Positions 1-6,966 of a DNA stretch of 12,328 bases are shown piece after piece. The notes under the pieces are model-generated. The model saw only the letters and a program-made list of their open reading frames with translations. It was not told the origin of the DNA and did no database searches. Position 1 is the first letter of the stretch. Every line of letters begins with the position of its first letter. Source of the stretch: Clostridia bacterium (GTDB taxonomy: Bacteria > Bacillota > Clostridia > Oscillospirales > CAG-382); assembly GCA_017397605.1 (NCBI GenBank), contig JAFQII010000201.1, forward strand, positions 1 through 12,328. Direction: 5' to 3'. Both the position numbers and the translations under genes were made by a program.

Positions 1-20
1 AAGAGCCGAAAGGCTCTTTT
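1..20 (-). terminator. Rho-independent terminator of the sigma/anti-sigma operon
   Basis: A 7-bp perfect stem AAGAGCC / GGCTCTT with a 4-nt loop begins one base after the stop codon of the small membrane protein gene. The T-tract expected on the minus strand would lie mostly outside the window (only the first two bases are visible), so the terminator call is inferred from the hairpin and its position. On the plus strand it is followed by TTTT, so it may act in both directions. Confidence 0.7.
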
Positions 21-21
21 C

Positions 22-279
22 TTAGTGTCTGATCTCCCAAAGCTCGTCGATGTCTTTGAAATTGTCGGGGAAGAAATAGACGCAGGTGTTTTGGTAGACC
101 TCGATGTGTGTTCCGTCCTCCGAAATACCGTTCAGACGGTTCCACTTGACGATGCGGTAGGTGAGTGCGAGATAGTCGCGTGTGCCGCCGTCCTCAATCG
201 TTCCCAGCGGAATCGGTGTAAACAGCACGACGCAAAGCAAAATGATACCGACGATCATCAATATTTTCGATTTTTTCAT
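22..279 (-). CDS. Small membrane-anchored protein, third gene of the ECF sigma operon
   Basis: This 85-residue protein has a Lys-rich start (MKKSK) followed by one hydrophobic segment (about residues 6-22). It is therefore either a single-pass membrane protein with a short extracytoplasmic domain or has an uncleaved signal anchor. The rest (about 60 residues) is polar, with the stretch DGGTRDYLALTYRIVKWNRL and an ending rich in Phe, Asp and Trp. I recognise the general pattern from uncharacterised clostridial proteins but know no function. The start is supported by an AGGAG motif upstream of the ATG that overlaps the stop region of the preceding anti-sigma gene. The 14-nt gap puts it in the same transcript as the sigma and anti-sigma genes, and the hairpin at 1-20 closes the unit. 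It may be part of the same envelope response, but that rests on position only. Confidence 0.75.
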   Translation of the reverse strand: MKKSKILMIVGIILLCVVLFTPIPLGTIEDGGTRDYLALTYRIVKWNRLNGISEDGTHIEVYQNTCVYFFPDNFKDIDELWEIRH

Positions 280-293
280 GGTGTTTGTCGCTC

Positions 294-1637
294 CTATTTT
301 CTGTTTTCATACGCTTTTCGTTGACTTCCGTACACGAAGTCGCTCACACGGTACGAGTCGCCCAAAGTTTCTTTGAGTTCCTCGCGCGAGACCTTGCGGC
401 ATGAGCCGTCGAACGAAACAAGATAATACCGTTCGTCAAGATACTCGTCCCGTTCATCTTTCCAGTTTTTCGTCTCGATCGACCAATACAGATGGATCAC
501 GCCGTAGACCTCGCCCTCGTGCTTGACGTATTGTGCCCCAACGGACGGATCACGGAACGGAAACTGCCACAGATGCGGCGGGCTGATCCACTCGACGTTC
601 AAATCGTCAATGATCTCGGCAAGGTCGGGAATGTTTTCCAATTCCTCTGCCGTAAACGGCTCGCCCTCGTATTCCGCTTTACCGTATGAATTGACATGGA
701 TTTGTTCGTTCGTCCAAAAGCCGTTGATATGACGAATATAGCTCAAAAAAGAACTGTTTTCGTCGTGCGTCAAGCCCTGCATAAACACGCTGTTTTCAAA
801 CGGCTTGACATAGTCCATCAGCGCATCCCATTTATCACGCGGCAGAAACGAAAACCGTTCTTGCCACAGCTGATCCCCCGTGACCGCGCCGTATTGATCG
901 GTCGTGCTGTCAAATTGTCCAATGAATTTTTGCAGATTGCTCTTAAACTGTTCGTAAGACATATTCCGCGTAAGCTCGATCAGATCGTAACTGCCAAACG
1001 AGTGCTCTATGCCGCTCAATCTCCGTTGCATATAGTCCGCATCATCCGACCAACCCTCTTGCTCCCATAAGCTTTCGTTCAGCTTTCCGTTCGTGAACGC
1101 ATATGCCGCACCGCTTGCATTGGCGTAGCACTCAAACAAGCAGTCGGCGATCTCCGTTTCGCCGGTGGTGAGGTTATACATCAAGTCATTTTCGATGCTG
1201 ATCTGCTTGATCGGAAAAACAACATAGTCGTACCGTGTCAACACATCGGCGTTTGTGCATCCCGTTACGGCAAATACAGTCTCGGGAAACTCTGTCCCGC
1301 GAATCACGTCTACGATCTCCAATTCTATTAAGCTGGCACCGCCGTACCATGAATCACCGCCGACCTCGTAAAGATCGGGCAGAACACGCAGAACCTTTGC
1401 GGCAACCGTATTGAATTCTGTGAAATAATACTCGCTCGGAAGAAGGCACGGAACTGCAACACTTTCGTCTGTAAATGCGTTCTCCATCACCGTCCAATAG
1501 ACACCCAACACCAAAAACAGGCACGCGGCGACGGAAACGACACGCACCCATGCGGGGCGTTTGTGCGCCTTTTCCTCACGGCGCAGCAGTGATTCGTCGA
1601 TGGATCCGAAAATGCTCAAAAACTGCTCGTTGGTCAT
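294..1637 (-). CDS. Anti-sigma-factor-like single-pass membrane protein
   Basis: This 447-residue protein has a short cytoplasmic N-terminus (about 30 residues, starting MTNEQFLSIFGSIDESLL), one transmembrane segment (about residues 31-50) and a large extracytoplasmic domain of about 395 residues. The N-terminal pattern (acidic/hydrophobic residues around an I(G)xID motif, then a basic patch and the membrane segment) is typical of proteins encoded after clostridial ECF sigma factors, where the cytoplasmic part is thought to hold the sigma factor. No zinc-binding HxxxCxxC motif is visible, so it is not a classic ZAS anti-sigma. The extracytoplasmic part has no motif I can name. The ATG overlaps the TGA of the sigma gene (ATGA), indicating translational coupling and suggesting matched production. 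The signal sensed is unknown. The anti-sigma role is inferred from gene order and topology, not shown by catalytic or binding residues. Confidence 0.75.
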   Translation of the reverse strand: MTNEQFLSIFGSIDESLLRREEKAHKRPAWVRVVSVAACLFLVLGVYWTVMENAFTDESVAVPCLLPSEYYFTEFNTVAAKVLRVLPDLYEVGGDSWYGGASLIELEIVDVIRGTEFPETVFAVTGCTNADVLTRYDYVVFPIKQISIENDLMYNLTTGETEIADCLFECYANASGAAYAFTNGKLNESLWEQEGWSDDADYMQRRLSGIEHSFGSYDLIELTRNMSYEQFKSNLQKFIGQFDSTTDQYGAVTGDQLWQERFSFLPRDKWDALMDYVKPFENSVFMQGLTHDENSSFLSYIRHINGFWTNEQIHVNSYGKAEYEGEPFTAEELENIPDLAEIIDDLNVEWISPPHLWQFPFRDPSVGAQYVKHEGEVYGVIHLYWSIETKNWKDERDEYLDERYYLVSFDGSCRKVSREELKETLGDSYRVSDFVYGSQRKAYENRK

Positions 1638-2194
1638 ACGGTGTACCCCCTTTTTTCCAATTCCTTGCGGAGCTTGGCACGGGTACGCGAGAGGATCTTA
1701 TGTACGTTGCTCTCCCGCACGCCGTAGCGTTTGGCGATCTCCGCCGTGCTTGCCATGTAGAAATACCGACGGACAAAGATACCGCACTCGCGTTTGGGCA
1801 GGGAGCGCAAAAAGTTCTCGATCACACATAACAGCTCGTTTTGCTCGACCTCGCTTTCCACATCGCGCGTGTCCGCCAGCATTTCGCCCAGCTCCTCGTA
1901 TGCCAGCTCGGTCGCGTTGCCACCGCGCTTATCTCTGCGCCTTGCTTTGTAGCGGTCCAGCGAAAGGTTGCGCGTGATTTTTGCCAAAAACAGACGCAGA
2001 CTGTTTGGCTGTGCGGGCGGAATGGCGTTCCACGTTTTGAGCCACGTGTCGTTGACGCATTCTTTGGCGTCAAAGTCGTCATACAGGATGTCATACGAGA
2101 TGCGGTAACAGTACTTTTCGTACTTGTTGCTCGTCTCGGCGATCGCGCGCTCATCTCTTTGGTTGTATAATGCGATGATACGGCTGTCTTCCAT
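1634..2194 (-). CDS. ECF-type RNA polymerase sigma factor (sigma-70 family)
   Basis: A 186-residue protein of normal ECF length. Region 2 covers about residues 22-90 and includes AKECVNDTWLKTWNAIPP (core-binding and -10 recognition helix) and ITRNLSLDRYKARRRDK. Region 4 covers about residues 125-180, with LPKRECGIFVRRYFY followed by the helix-turn-helix AEIAKRYGVRESNVHKILSR that would read the -35 element. It directs RNA polymerase to a small regulon, probably envelope stress or signalling. I chose the start at 2194 because AAAGGAGAG sits just upstream; a longer reading to 2293 would run through the promoter region and has no ribosome binding site. The next gene overlaps by 4 nt and encodes the presumed anti-sigma. 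A candidate ECF promoter lies immediately upstream, suggesting positive autoregulation. The family call is secure; the target genes are unknown. Confidence 0.93.
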   Translation of the reverse strand: MEDSRIIALYNQRDERAIAETSNKYEKYCYRISYDILYDDFDAKECVNDTWLKTWNAIPPAQPNSLRLFLAKITRNLSLDRYKARRRDKRGGNATELAYEELGEMLADTRDVESEVEQNELLCVIENFLRSLPKRECGIFVRRYFYMASTAEIAKRYGVRESNVHKILSRTRAKLRKELEKRGYTV

Positions 2195-2213
2195 AACAAT
2201 CTCTCCTTTCATT

Positions 2214-2246
2214 CTATATGACGACAAAAAAGGGGGGTTTCTGACA
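2214..2246 (-). promoter_or_regulatory. Candidate ECF-type (autoregulated) promoter of the sigma operon
   Basis: Read on the minus strand, TGTCAGAAAC (2246-2237) is followed after 13 nt of C and T runs by CGTCATATAG (2223-2214). An AAAC-type -35 followed by a CGTC-type -10 is the general form of ECF promoters in Firmicutes, though the spacing is shorter than the roughly 16 nt of Bacillus SigW promoters. A start point near 2212 would give a leader just long enough for the ribosome binding site at 2209-2201. No good TTGACA/TATAAT pair competes nearby. The assignment is inference. Confidence 0.45.
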
Positions 2247-2291
2247 CTGTTTTTTAACCGGACGGGCAATGCCCGCCTCTGCTCACCTGAC

Positions 2292-2325
2292 AAAAAACGG
2301 CGCAGAGAAACTCTGTGCCGTTTTT
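2292..2325 (-). terminator. Rho-independent terminator after purC
   Basis: The two arms 2298-2307 and 2311-2320 form a GC-rich 10-bp stem with one G-T type mismatch and a 3-nt loop. On the minus strand it is followed by six T residues. It begins 9 nt after the purC stop codon. The A and T runs on both sides make it potentially bidirectional. Confidence 0.92.
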
Positions 2326-2334
2326 GTAATTCAA

Positions 2335-3024
2335 TTACAGACCCATTTTGGCAAGCAGCATTCTGGAGCAGTCAAGCTGGTTGGGAATGTTGCCGTTTTC
2401 GTCGCGGATACGCCAGATGTCGGGCGTGATCTCGTCTGCGACATACATTTTGCCGTTTTCGTCATAGCCGACCTCAATCTTAAAGTCGATCAGCGTCCAG
2501 CCGAGGGTTGCAAGCTCTTTGCGGAGCACCTCGCCGACCTTGAGCACGATCGCCTGCGCCTCGTCGTACTGACCCTCTTTGAGCAGACCTTTCATCAAGC
2601 AGATGCGCTCGCTGATGAGCGGATCGCCCTGGATGTCGTCCTTGAGTGTAACTTCCGCATAGGGCGGATCAAAGGGGATGCCTTCGGGAAGCGTAAAGCG
2701 GCGGCACATACTGCCTGCGGTAAAGTAGCGCAACACAAACTCCAGCTTGGGGACAGTCAGATTGCGAACCTGCATCAGACCTTTTTCGACGTCTGCGCCG
2801 AGATAGTGCGTGGGGATGCCGTTGTTTTCCATCAATTCAAAGAAATATTTGGAGATGGCAAGACCGATCTTGCCCTTGCCCTCGACGCTGCCGCCGACGG
2901 TGTTGGAGCCGGGATCAAATACGCCGTTTTCGCCCGTCATGCTGTCCTTGAACAACAGATGAACGATGTTTTTTTCTTCGTCAAGAAGAACGTCCTTGGT
3001 TTTGCCGGAATAAAGTGTTTTCAT
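2335..3024 (-). CDS. purC: Phosphoribosylaminoimidazole-succinocarboxamide synthase (SAICAR synthetase)
   Basis: A 229-residue protein, close to the usual 235-240. It joins CAIR and aspartate using ATP to give SAICAR in cytosolic de novo purine synthesis. Family features: N-terminal YSGKTKDVL (residues 5-13, the nucleotide-binding start), DSMTGENGVFDPGS (28-40), VPKLEFVLRYFTAGSMCRR (91-109, corresponding to the first PurC signature region), and LIDFKIEVG (178-186) followed by DEITPDIWRIRD (198-209), the second signature region that handles aspartate and Mg-ATP. The chosen start has GAGGAG 8-10 nt upstream; the longer open frame to 3171 would run through the promoter. The gene stands alone with its own promoter and terminator, not in a pur operon. 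Residues such as IWRIRD in place of the more usual TCRLWD suggest a divergent clade, but the key acidic and lysine residues appear kept. Confidence 0.95.
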   Translation of the reverse strand: MKTLYSGKTKDVLLDEEKNIVHLLFKDSMTGENGVFDPGSNTVGGSVEGKGKIGLAISKYFFELMENNGIPTHYLGADVEKGLMQVRNLTVPKLEFVLRYFTAGSMCRRFTLPEGIPFDPPYAEVTLKDDIQGDPLISERICLMKGLLKEGQYDEAQAIVLKVGEVLRKELATLGWTLIDFKIEVGYDENGKMYVADEITPDIWRIRDENGNIPNQLDCSRMLLAKMGL

Positions 3025-3072
3025 ATCAGAAAATCTCCTCAAAAATGGGATGGCGCTTTTTTTACGGGAAAT

Positions 3073-3101
3073 ATTATAGCACATCCTTTTTTCGATTACA
3101 A
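3073..3101 (-). promoter_or_regulatory. Housekeeping (SigA-type) promoter of purC
   Basis: On the minus strand TTGTAA (3101-3096) and a perfect TATAAT (3078-3073) are separated by exactly 17 nt, with an extended -10 TG one base before the hexamer. It lies about 50 nt before the purC start codon. I see no purine riboswitch or clear PurR box in the short leader. Confidence 0.85.
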
Positions 3102-3174
3102 GTGTTTGTGTGTAAAAAATCGGGCGTTTTTTAGAGTTTTTTCGTGCGCCTTCGGTAAAAACGCTACTCAAAAC

Positions 3175-3657
3175 TCACTCAGTCAAAAGCTGTTTTGCCG
3201 CAGAAGGTGTTTGGGCAACATAACGGTGATAAATCGTTTTCATAGCCCCGTCGGGGTAGCTGCTGATAAGGGCATCATACTTTTTGATGCGTTTTTTGCG
3301 TGCACGCGACTCAAAAAACCACGCCCATTCCGGCAAGATGCGTTTTGAAAACGTATCCTTGGGGAACAATTTTACAAATTTTTGCAACGCACGCGCCGTT
3401 TCCTTTGCGCCAAGCGTTTGCAAATGCACGCAAAGCTCGGGCAATGCAAAAAACACATCCTTGCTGTCCGTCAGGCTGAGCAGACCGTCCGCTTGGCAGG
3501 CATCCTCCAACGACAAACACAAAAACAGCAGTCTTTGCACCTCGTTGAGCTTGTCAAACGGCATGTCGATCCAATGCTCATACATCAGTTCGTTGAGCAG
3601 CTCGCGCAAGTCATCTGCATTTAGCGCAAGTACCTCTTCGGGTGTGCAGCTTTTCAT
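3175..3657 (-). CDS. DUF4375 / DMP19-like protein
   Basis: A 160-residue, soluble, probably cytoplasmic protein with no signal peptide or membrane segment. The central part (LNEVQRLLFLCLSLEDACQADG, then about 40 residues later a helix LGAKETARALQKFVKLF) matches my memory of the DUF4375 family: a helical 'xNGGxxQ / GxxxxF' arrangement and an Ala-rich helix ending before a Phe-rich stretch. DMP19 of Neisseria, a DNA-mimic protein, belongs to that family, but most members have no known role, so no DNA-mimic function should be assumed. The start is the ATG at 3657, preceded by GGGAG; a GTG directly before it (3660) is an alternative. The upstream isomerase gene stops at 3661-3663, so the two are translationally linked and co-transcribed. 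The C-terminus is basic (RARKKRIKKY) before a short tail. Confidence 0.7.
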   Translation of the reverse strand: MKSCTPEEVLALNADDLRELLNELMYEHWIDMPFDKLNEVQRLLFLCLSLEDACQADGLLSLTDSKDVFFALPELCVHLQTLGAKETARALQKFVKLFPKDTFSKRILPEWAWFFESRARKKRIKKYDALISSYPDGAMKTIYHRYVAQTPSAAKQLLTE

Positions 3658-3660
3658 CAC

Positions 3661-4479
3661 TCAGTCTCCCAGATACGTCCGTATTTTGTCAAACGTTTTG
3701 TTGAGCGCGTCAAAGTCGATTGCACCCGTTTGGTCAAACGAGGTCGCCTCGACGGTAAAATCGCCGCGGTAGCCGATTTCTTTCAAAAACGCAAACAGCT
3801 TGTCAAAATCGACATGCCCGTCACCGATGTGCAGCGTGTTGAGATTGCTCCAATCCTTGTAGCCGCCGCCGTAATCGTTGATGTGCATGTGATGAATGTG
3901 CGAGAACAGCGCGCGGTTTTCCTCGGCGTACAATGCATCCATCTGCCCGTGGAACGCCGCCATTTTGGTATCAAACGTAAAACGGATGTCGGGGTAGGCG
4001 TCTGCAAGCTCGTGCAGATGCGTCATCGGGTCTTGTTGGTTGCAGACCACGTTTTCGACAGTCAAGACCAGCCCGTGTGCATCGGCAATCTCGCGCAGCT
4101 TTGCGTAAGTGCGGATGTTGTGCGCGATGTCCTTGTCGGAGTCCAGTCCGCCCCAAAGGTGCAAAACCAGCATCTCCGCGCCAAACTCCTTTGCGAGGAT
4201 GCAGTTTGTCTCAAACATCAAGACCGCCTGCTCGGTGTCGTGCCCGCCGTTGCGGCTGATGAGGTTGCCGACCGATTTCTCGACGTGAAAAACGGGGATC
4301 GAAACGTTAAGCGTCTGCAGACACTCGCGCATCCACGGAATCTTGTCGTACCACGTGTCGTACATCATCAGCTCAAATCCGTCGCAGTGCAGTTTCGGCA
4401 CTGCCTGCCGCAACAGCGTGAGATCCCTTCCGTTCGGGCGCCCCAAAACTGCGCCCGTGGAACATAAAATTCGATGCAT
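3661..4479 (-). CDS. Sugar phosphate isomerase/epimerase-like TIM barrel protein (AP endonuclease 2 family)
   Basis: A 272-residue cytosolic protein of the xylose-isomerase-like TIM barrel family. Visible strand-end metal ligands are Glu142 in TVENV, Asp170 with His177 in FDTKMAAFH, the His-rich stretch HIHHMHINDYG (194-204), and Glu244 in FTVEATS. These correspond to the Glu/Asp/His/Glu divalent-metal site of the family. It probably isomerises or epimerises a sugar or related polyol, but the substrate cannot be read from the sequence. DNA endonuclease IV is a distant relative; the length and the short barrel favour the sugar enzyme group. Its ATG overlaps the TGA of the lipoprotein metallophosphoesterase by one base (TGATG), so translation is coupled. 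The pairing hints at breakdown of a phosphorylated or sugar-containing compound released outside the cell, which is inference from gene order only. Confidence 0.85.
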   Translation of the reverse strand: MHRILCSTGAVLGRPNGRDLTLLRQAVPKLHCDGFELMMYDTWYDKIPWMRECLQTLNVSIPVFHVEKSVGNLISRNGGHDTEQAVLMFETNCILAKEFGAEMLVLHLWGGLDSDKDIAHNIRTYAKLREIADAHGLVLTVENVVCNQQDPMTHLHELADAYPDIRFTFDTKMAAFHGQMDALYAEENRALFSHIHHMHINDYGGGYKDWSNLNTLHIGDGHVDFDKLFAFLKEIGYRGDFTVEATSFDQTGAIDFDALNKTFDKIRTYLGD

Positions 4480-6620
4480 CAGTTCTCCTTATATTCTTCA
4501 AAAACCGTATAATCTCTGACCAGCTGGAGCTCGTCGAGGACAAATTTCGCGCCCGATTCCGTCGCGTCGGAATAGTTCCAGAACATGTACACGCCTGCGA
4601 TCTCGTTCAGCGGATACGATTCGCCCGAGCTGCCCGCACCGCTGCCCGTGCCGTAACGGTAGGTAAAGTCTTTGACAGGGAACGCCAGCCAACCTTTAAA
4701 GCCCTTGACCGCCGCCCCTTCCGCCACGCCGAAACAGCCGTCGGAGCCGTGCTGGTAAGTCTGCCACGTGTCGCCGCCCTCGGGGAGGTAGTAGAAATAC
4801 AACTCGGGCACGTAGTCGCTCTCGTCCGTGGTGTACAAGTCACCCGTCGGGGAGACCAGACCGAAGTTTGCCTTGCGGAACTCCACATCCGTAAAGTCTA
4901 CCCAAACGCGCAGGTAGCTCGTCGAGGGGAACGCGGCGGTATTGCCGTTTTGCTCGGTGGCAAACAGGTACAGACCCTGGTTATCGCGGTTGTCGCTCCA
5001 GATGCTGACCGCCGCAGAGCTGTTATAACCGTTGTTTGCAAGTTCAAAATGACTGCCTGCGTCGCCCGCGGCAGAATTCCACGTGCCGACAAAGATGTCG
5101 CCGTCGACTGCGCCGCCGTATGCAAAGTTGTTTGCGGATGCAGCCAGCGAGGACGCGGAGTCAAAGTTGGTAAACGTACCGACAAAGTTTACGGGGTTTT
5201 TGGAGGTGTAAGCGATCTCTTTTGCTTCCTCGGTGGTGATTTCGGTCGTAATCGCGCTTCCCTTGACGCCGTAGACATCGATCGGGAACACTTCCACCGT
5301 GTAAGTCGTCGCGGGTGCCAGACCCGAGAGGCTAAAGGTCAATTGCTCGGGCATCGGCTCAAAATAGTACTCGGAGAAGTAGTTGAATTCTTTTTTCTCC
5401 GCACCCGCCGTGCAGACGATCTGATAACTGTAGACGCACTCGTCGTCCTTTGCCTGCGGGACGGTCAGCTCTGCGGTCACAGCGGTGACTTTTCCGACGG
5501 AGAGGGACGCGCCGTCTGCAAATGCGGGCGCTTTGTTCCGGGCGGAACGCGCCTCGTCGGTGTAGAGCCAGGTGGATTTATCCTTCAAATCGTCGATCGT
5601 GTAGACGAGCTGCTTGCTGCCGTCGGCGGTCTTGAAGAAATCGTCGGTCATCAGGTTGTACGGCAGGACGCGCACGCGGTTGTCCTCGGAAATCTCTACG
5701 ATATAGAACTGTGCCGCTTGGTCCGCATTCGGCGGAATGGTGCCGTAGGTCATGCCCGAGGTCATTTCAAAATATGCCAGCGTACCCGTGCCAAAGAGGG
5801 TGTAGTTCTTTTGGTAGCAGGAACTTGGGTTGTTGATCGGGCCGTGGGAGTGTCCCGAGAAATTGAGAATTTGGCTGTATTTGGAGTAAAGTGCGTCAAG
5901 CTGTGCGGATTGCTGTGCGTACCACTCCGCGCTGACGTAGACGGTGTCCTTGATGTGGTGGTGCTGGAACGTGATGATCGGTTTGTCACCGTCCGCCTTT
6001 GCCGCGTCGGCAAGGTTCTGCTCCAGCCACTCCAAGTCCTCGGAGTAGTCGCCCTCTCCGTAGGTGGACACGCCGATAAAATGATAGCCGCCGATCACGA
6101 CGTGCTTGTTCAGCTCGGTGTCGATGTTTTCGGTGTAGCCCTTGACGCCCCACTCGAGGTCGTTTAAGTTGCCGTAAAACTCATGGTTGCCCATGACGGT
6201 GACGACTTGGGTTTCGTCCTTGATGTTTTCGTTTACGATGCTCTTCCAAGCCTGATACTCGTAGGCTTGGCCGTAGTTGGTGATGTCACCGACCGCGACA
6301 AACGCGTCGATCTTGTTGTATTCCTGCGTCTCCGCATACGCATAAGACGACTTAAAAAGCTGTGCCAAGCGCTTTGCGGACATGTCGTTTACCGTCGAAA
6401 TATGGTTGTCCGACGTGACAAGAAAACGGAACGCGGTTTTGAACTCGCCCTTTTCGGTGTTCTCCTCGGCGGAGCTTTCCGCAATCGAGCTTTCTGTCTG
6501 CGAGAGCTCGGTGCTGTTTTCCGTGCTTGTTGCCGACGACGTGTCGGAGGAGCTTCCGCCGCATGCGGCGAGACCCAAAGTGAGTGCTAACATCATTGCC
6601 AAGACCTTGATTCCCTTCAT
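4479..6620 (-). CDS. Lipoprotein metallophosphoesterase with FN3-like and C-terminal carbohydrate-binding-like regions
   Basis: A 713-residue exported lipoprotein. The signal peptide ends in the lipobox GLAAC (Cys20 would be lipidated) and is followed by a Ser/Thr/Glu-rich linker (21-58). The calcineurin-like phosphoesterase domain spans about 63-320, with all metal-site motifs visible: SDNH (70-73), GD (111-112), GNHE (144-147), HHH (220-222) and GHSHG (256-260). A beta-rich FN3-like segment follows (about 366-462, ending LSGLAPATTYTVEVFP-type). The last 240 residues are Gly/Tyr/Trp-rich and look like a beta-sandwich, possibly a carbohydrate-binding module; this last call is weak. The start at 6620 gives the best spacing to GAGGA; the ATG at 6623 is equally possible. 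It probably hydrolyses a phosphoester or nucleotide at the cell surface. It is the first gene of an operon with the isomerase and DUF4375 genes. Confidence 0.88.
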   Translation of the reverse strand: MKGIKVLAMMLALTLGLAACGGSSSDTSSATSTENSTELSQTESSIAESSAEENTEKGEFKTAFRFLVTSDNHISTVNDMSAKRLAQLFKSSYAYAETQEYNKIDAFVAVGDITNYGQAYEYQAWKSIVNENIKDETQVVTVMGNHEFYGNLNDLEWGVKGYTENIDTELNKHVVIGGYHFIGVSTYGEGDYSEDLEWLEQNLADAAKADGDKPIITFQHHHIKDTVYVSAEWYAQQSAQLDALYSKYSQILNFSGHSHGPINNPSSCYQKNYTLFGTGTLAYFEMTSGMTYGTIPPNADQAAQFYIVEISEDNRVRVLPYNLMTDDFFKTADGSKQLVYTIDDLKDKSTWLYTDEARSARNKAPAFADGASLSVGKVTAVTAELTVPQAKDDECVYSYQIVCTAGAEKKEFNYFSEYYFEPMPEQLTFSLSGLAPATTYTVEVFPIDVYGVKGSAITTEITTEEAKEIAYTSKNPVNFVGTFTNFDSASSLAASANNFAYGGAVDGDIFVGTWNSAAGDAGSHFELANNGYNSSAAVSIWSDNRDNQGLYLFATEQNGNTAAFPSTSYLRVWVDFTDVEFRKANFGLVSPTGDLYTTDESDYVPELYFYYLPEGGDTWQTYQHGSDGCFGVAEGAAVKGFKGWLAFPVKDFTYRYGTGSGAGSSGESYPLNEIAGVYMFWNYSDATESGAKFVLDELQLVRDYTVFEEYKEN

Positions 6621-6654
6621 CATAAAATCCTCGTTTTTGTTTTGGTTTGAGTCT

Positions 6655-6683
6655 ATTATACGCGATATTCTGCACAATTGCAA
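6655..6683 (-). promoter_or_regulatory. Housekeeping (SigA-type) promoter of the lipoprotein operon
   Basis: On the minus strand TTGCAA (6683-6678) and a perfect TATAAT (6660-6655) are separated by exactly 17 nt. The leader to the start codon is about 28 nt and contains GAGGA. The promoter lies just outside (33 nt from) the left end of the 6716-7030 repeat element, so the insertion appears to have spared it. Confidence 0.88.
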
Positions 6684-6714
6684 GTCATTTTGCAAAAAAA
6701 GCATCCCCGTCATA

Positions 6715-6742
6715 GGCGTTGGGTCCTTAAGGACACAACGCC
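6715..6742. repeat. Palindrome at the left end of the MITE-like element
   Basis: GGCGTTG (6715-6721) pairs with CAACGCC (6736-6742), and the centre GTCCTTAAGGAC (6723-6734) is a perfect 12-bp palindrome; only one G/A mismatch interrupts the 28-base hairpin. The right terminal repeat does not continue into a matching palindrome, so the two ends are not equivalent. Confidence 0.8.
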
Positions 6743-6745
6743 AAC

Positions 6746-6913
6746 TCTATTCGCCTCCCGGCGAGTTATATTGCTTCGCAGTGATATTCGTCTTGCGACG
6801 AGTGGTATTTGCTACGCAAGTTTATAGGCGAATAGAATATAACTGCTCTGCCTGCAGAGTAATATCACTTTTGCGGTAGCAAAAATATCACGCTGTCGAA
6901 GACAGCATATCAC
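6746..6913. repeat. Array of short hairpins separated by GTGATAT / ATATCAC linkers
   Basis: An 11-bp perfect inverted repeat (6746-6756 with 6826-6836) encloses small hairpins at 6752-6763, 6772-6780 (TGC TTC GCA), 6788-6801 (CGTC-type stem) and 6809-6819 (TTGC TAC GCAA). Three more follow: 6846-6859 (CTCTGC/GCAGAG), 6869-6884 (TTTTGC/GCAAAA) and 6892-6906 (GCTGTC/GACAGC). The linkers of the left half read GTTATAT, GTGATAT, GTGGTAT; those of the right half read ATATAAC, ATATCAC, ATATCAC, ATATCAC, which are their complements. The hairpin stems differ in sequence while the linkers are conserved. It could fold as one large branched structure in DNA or RNA. The function is unknown. Confidence 0.7.
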
Positions 6914-6966
6914 TCAAAACTATCAGGAAATGCGCACTTACTCACCACCGAACGCGGCGGTGCAAT

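Noticed and set aside
2256..2280. Short GC hairpin between the purC terminator and the ECF promoter
   Set aside because: The stem of about 5 bp around CGGGCAATGCCCG has no T-tail and no partner motif; it is likely chance.
3103..3174. Terminator after the DUF4375 gene
   Set aside because: A and T runs are present, but I could not find a convincing GC-rich stem with a T-tail on the minus strand. Transcription may continue into the purC promoter region.
2269..3348. Plus-strand open frame of 359 codons over purC
   Set aside because: It crosses the purC terminator, gene and promoter; purC on the other strand is certain.
4749..6167. Plus-strand open frame of 472 codons opposite the lipoprotein gene
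   Set aside because: It is antisense to a gene with a full set of metallophosphoesterase motifs, signal peptide, promoter and ribosome binding site; the translation has no recognisable domain. It is a product of codon bias.
6382..6879. Plus-strand open frame spanning the lipoprotein start, its promoter and the hairpin array
   Set aside because: It crosses a strong promoter and a structured repeat and has no similarity to a known protein by eye.
6746..6913. CRISPR array in the repeated hairpin region
   Set aside because: The spaced 7-nt sequences are far too short, are in opposite orientations in the two halves, and the 'spacers' are self-complementary hairpins. No cas genes are near.
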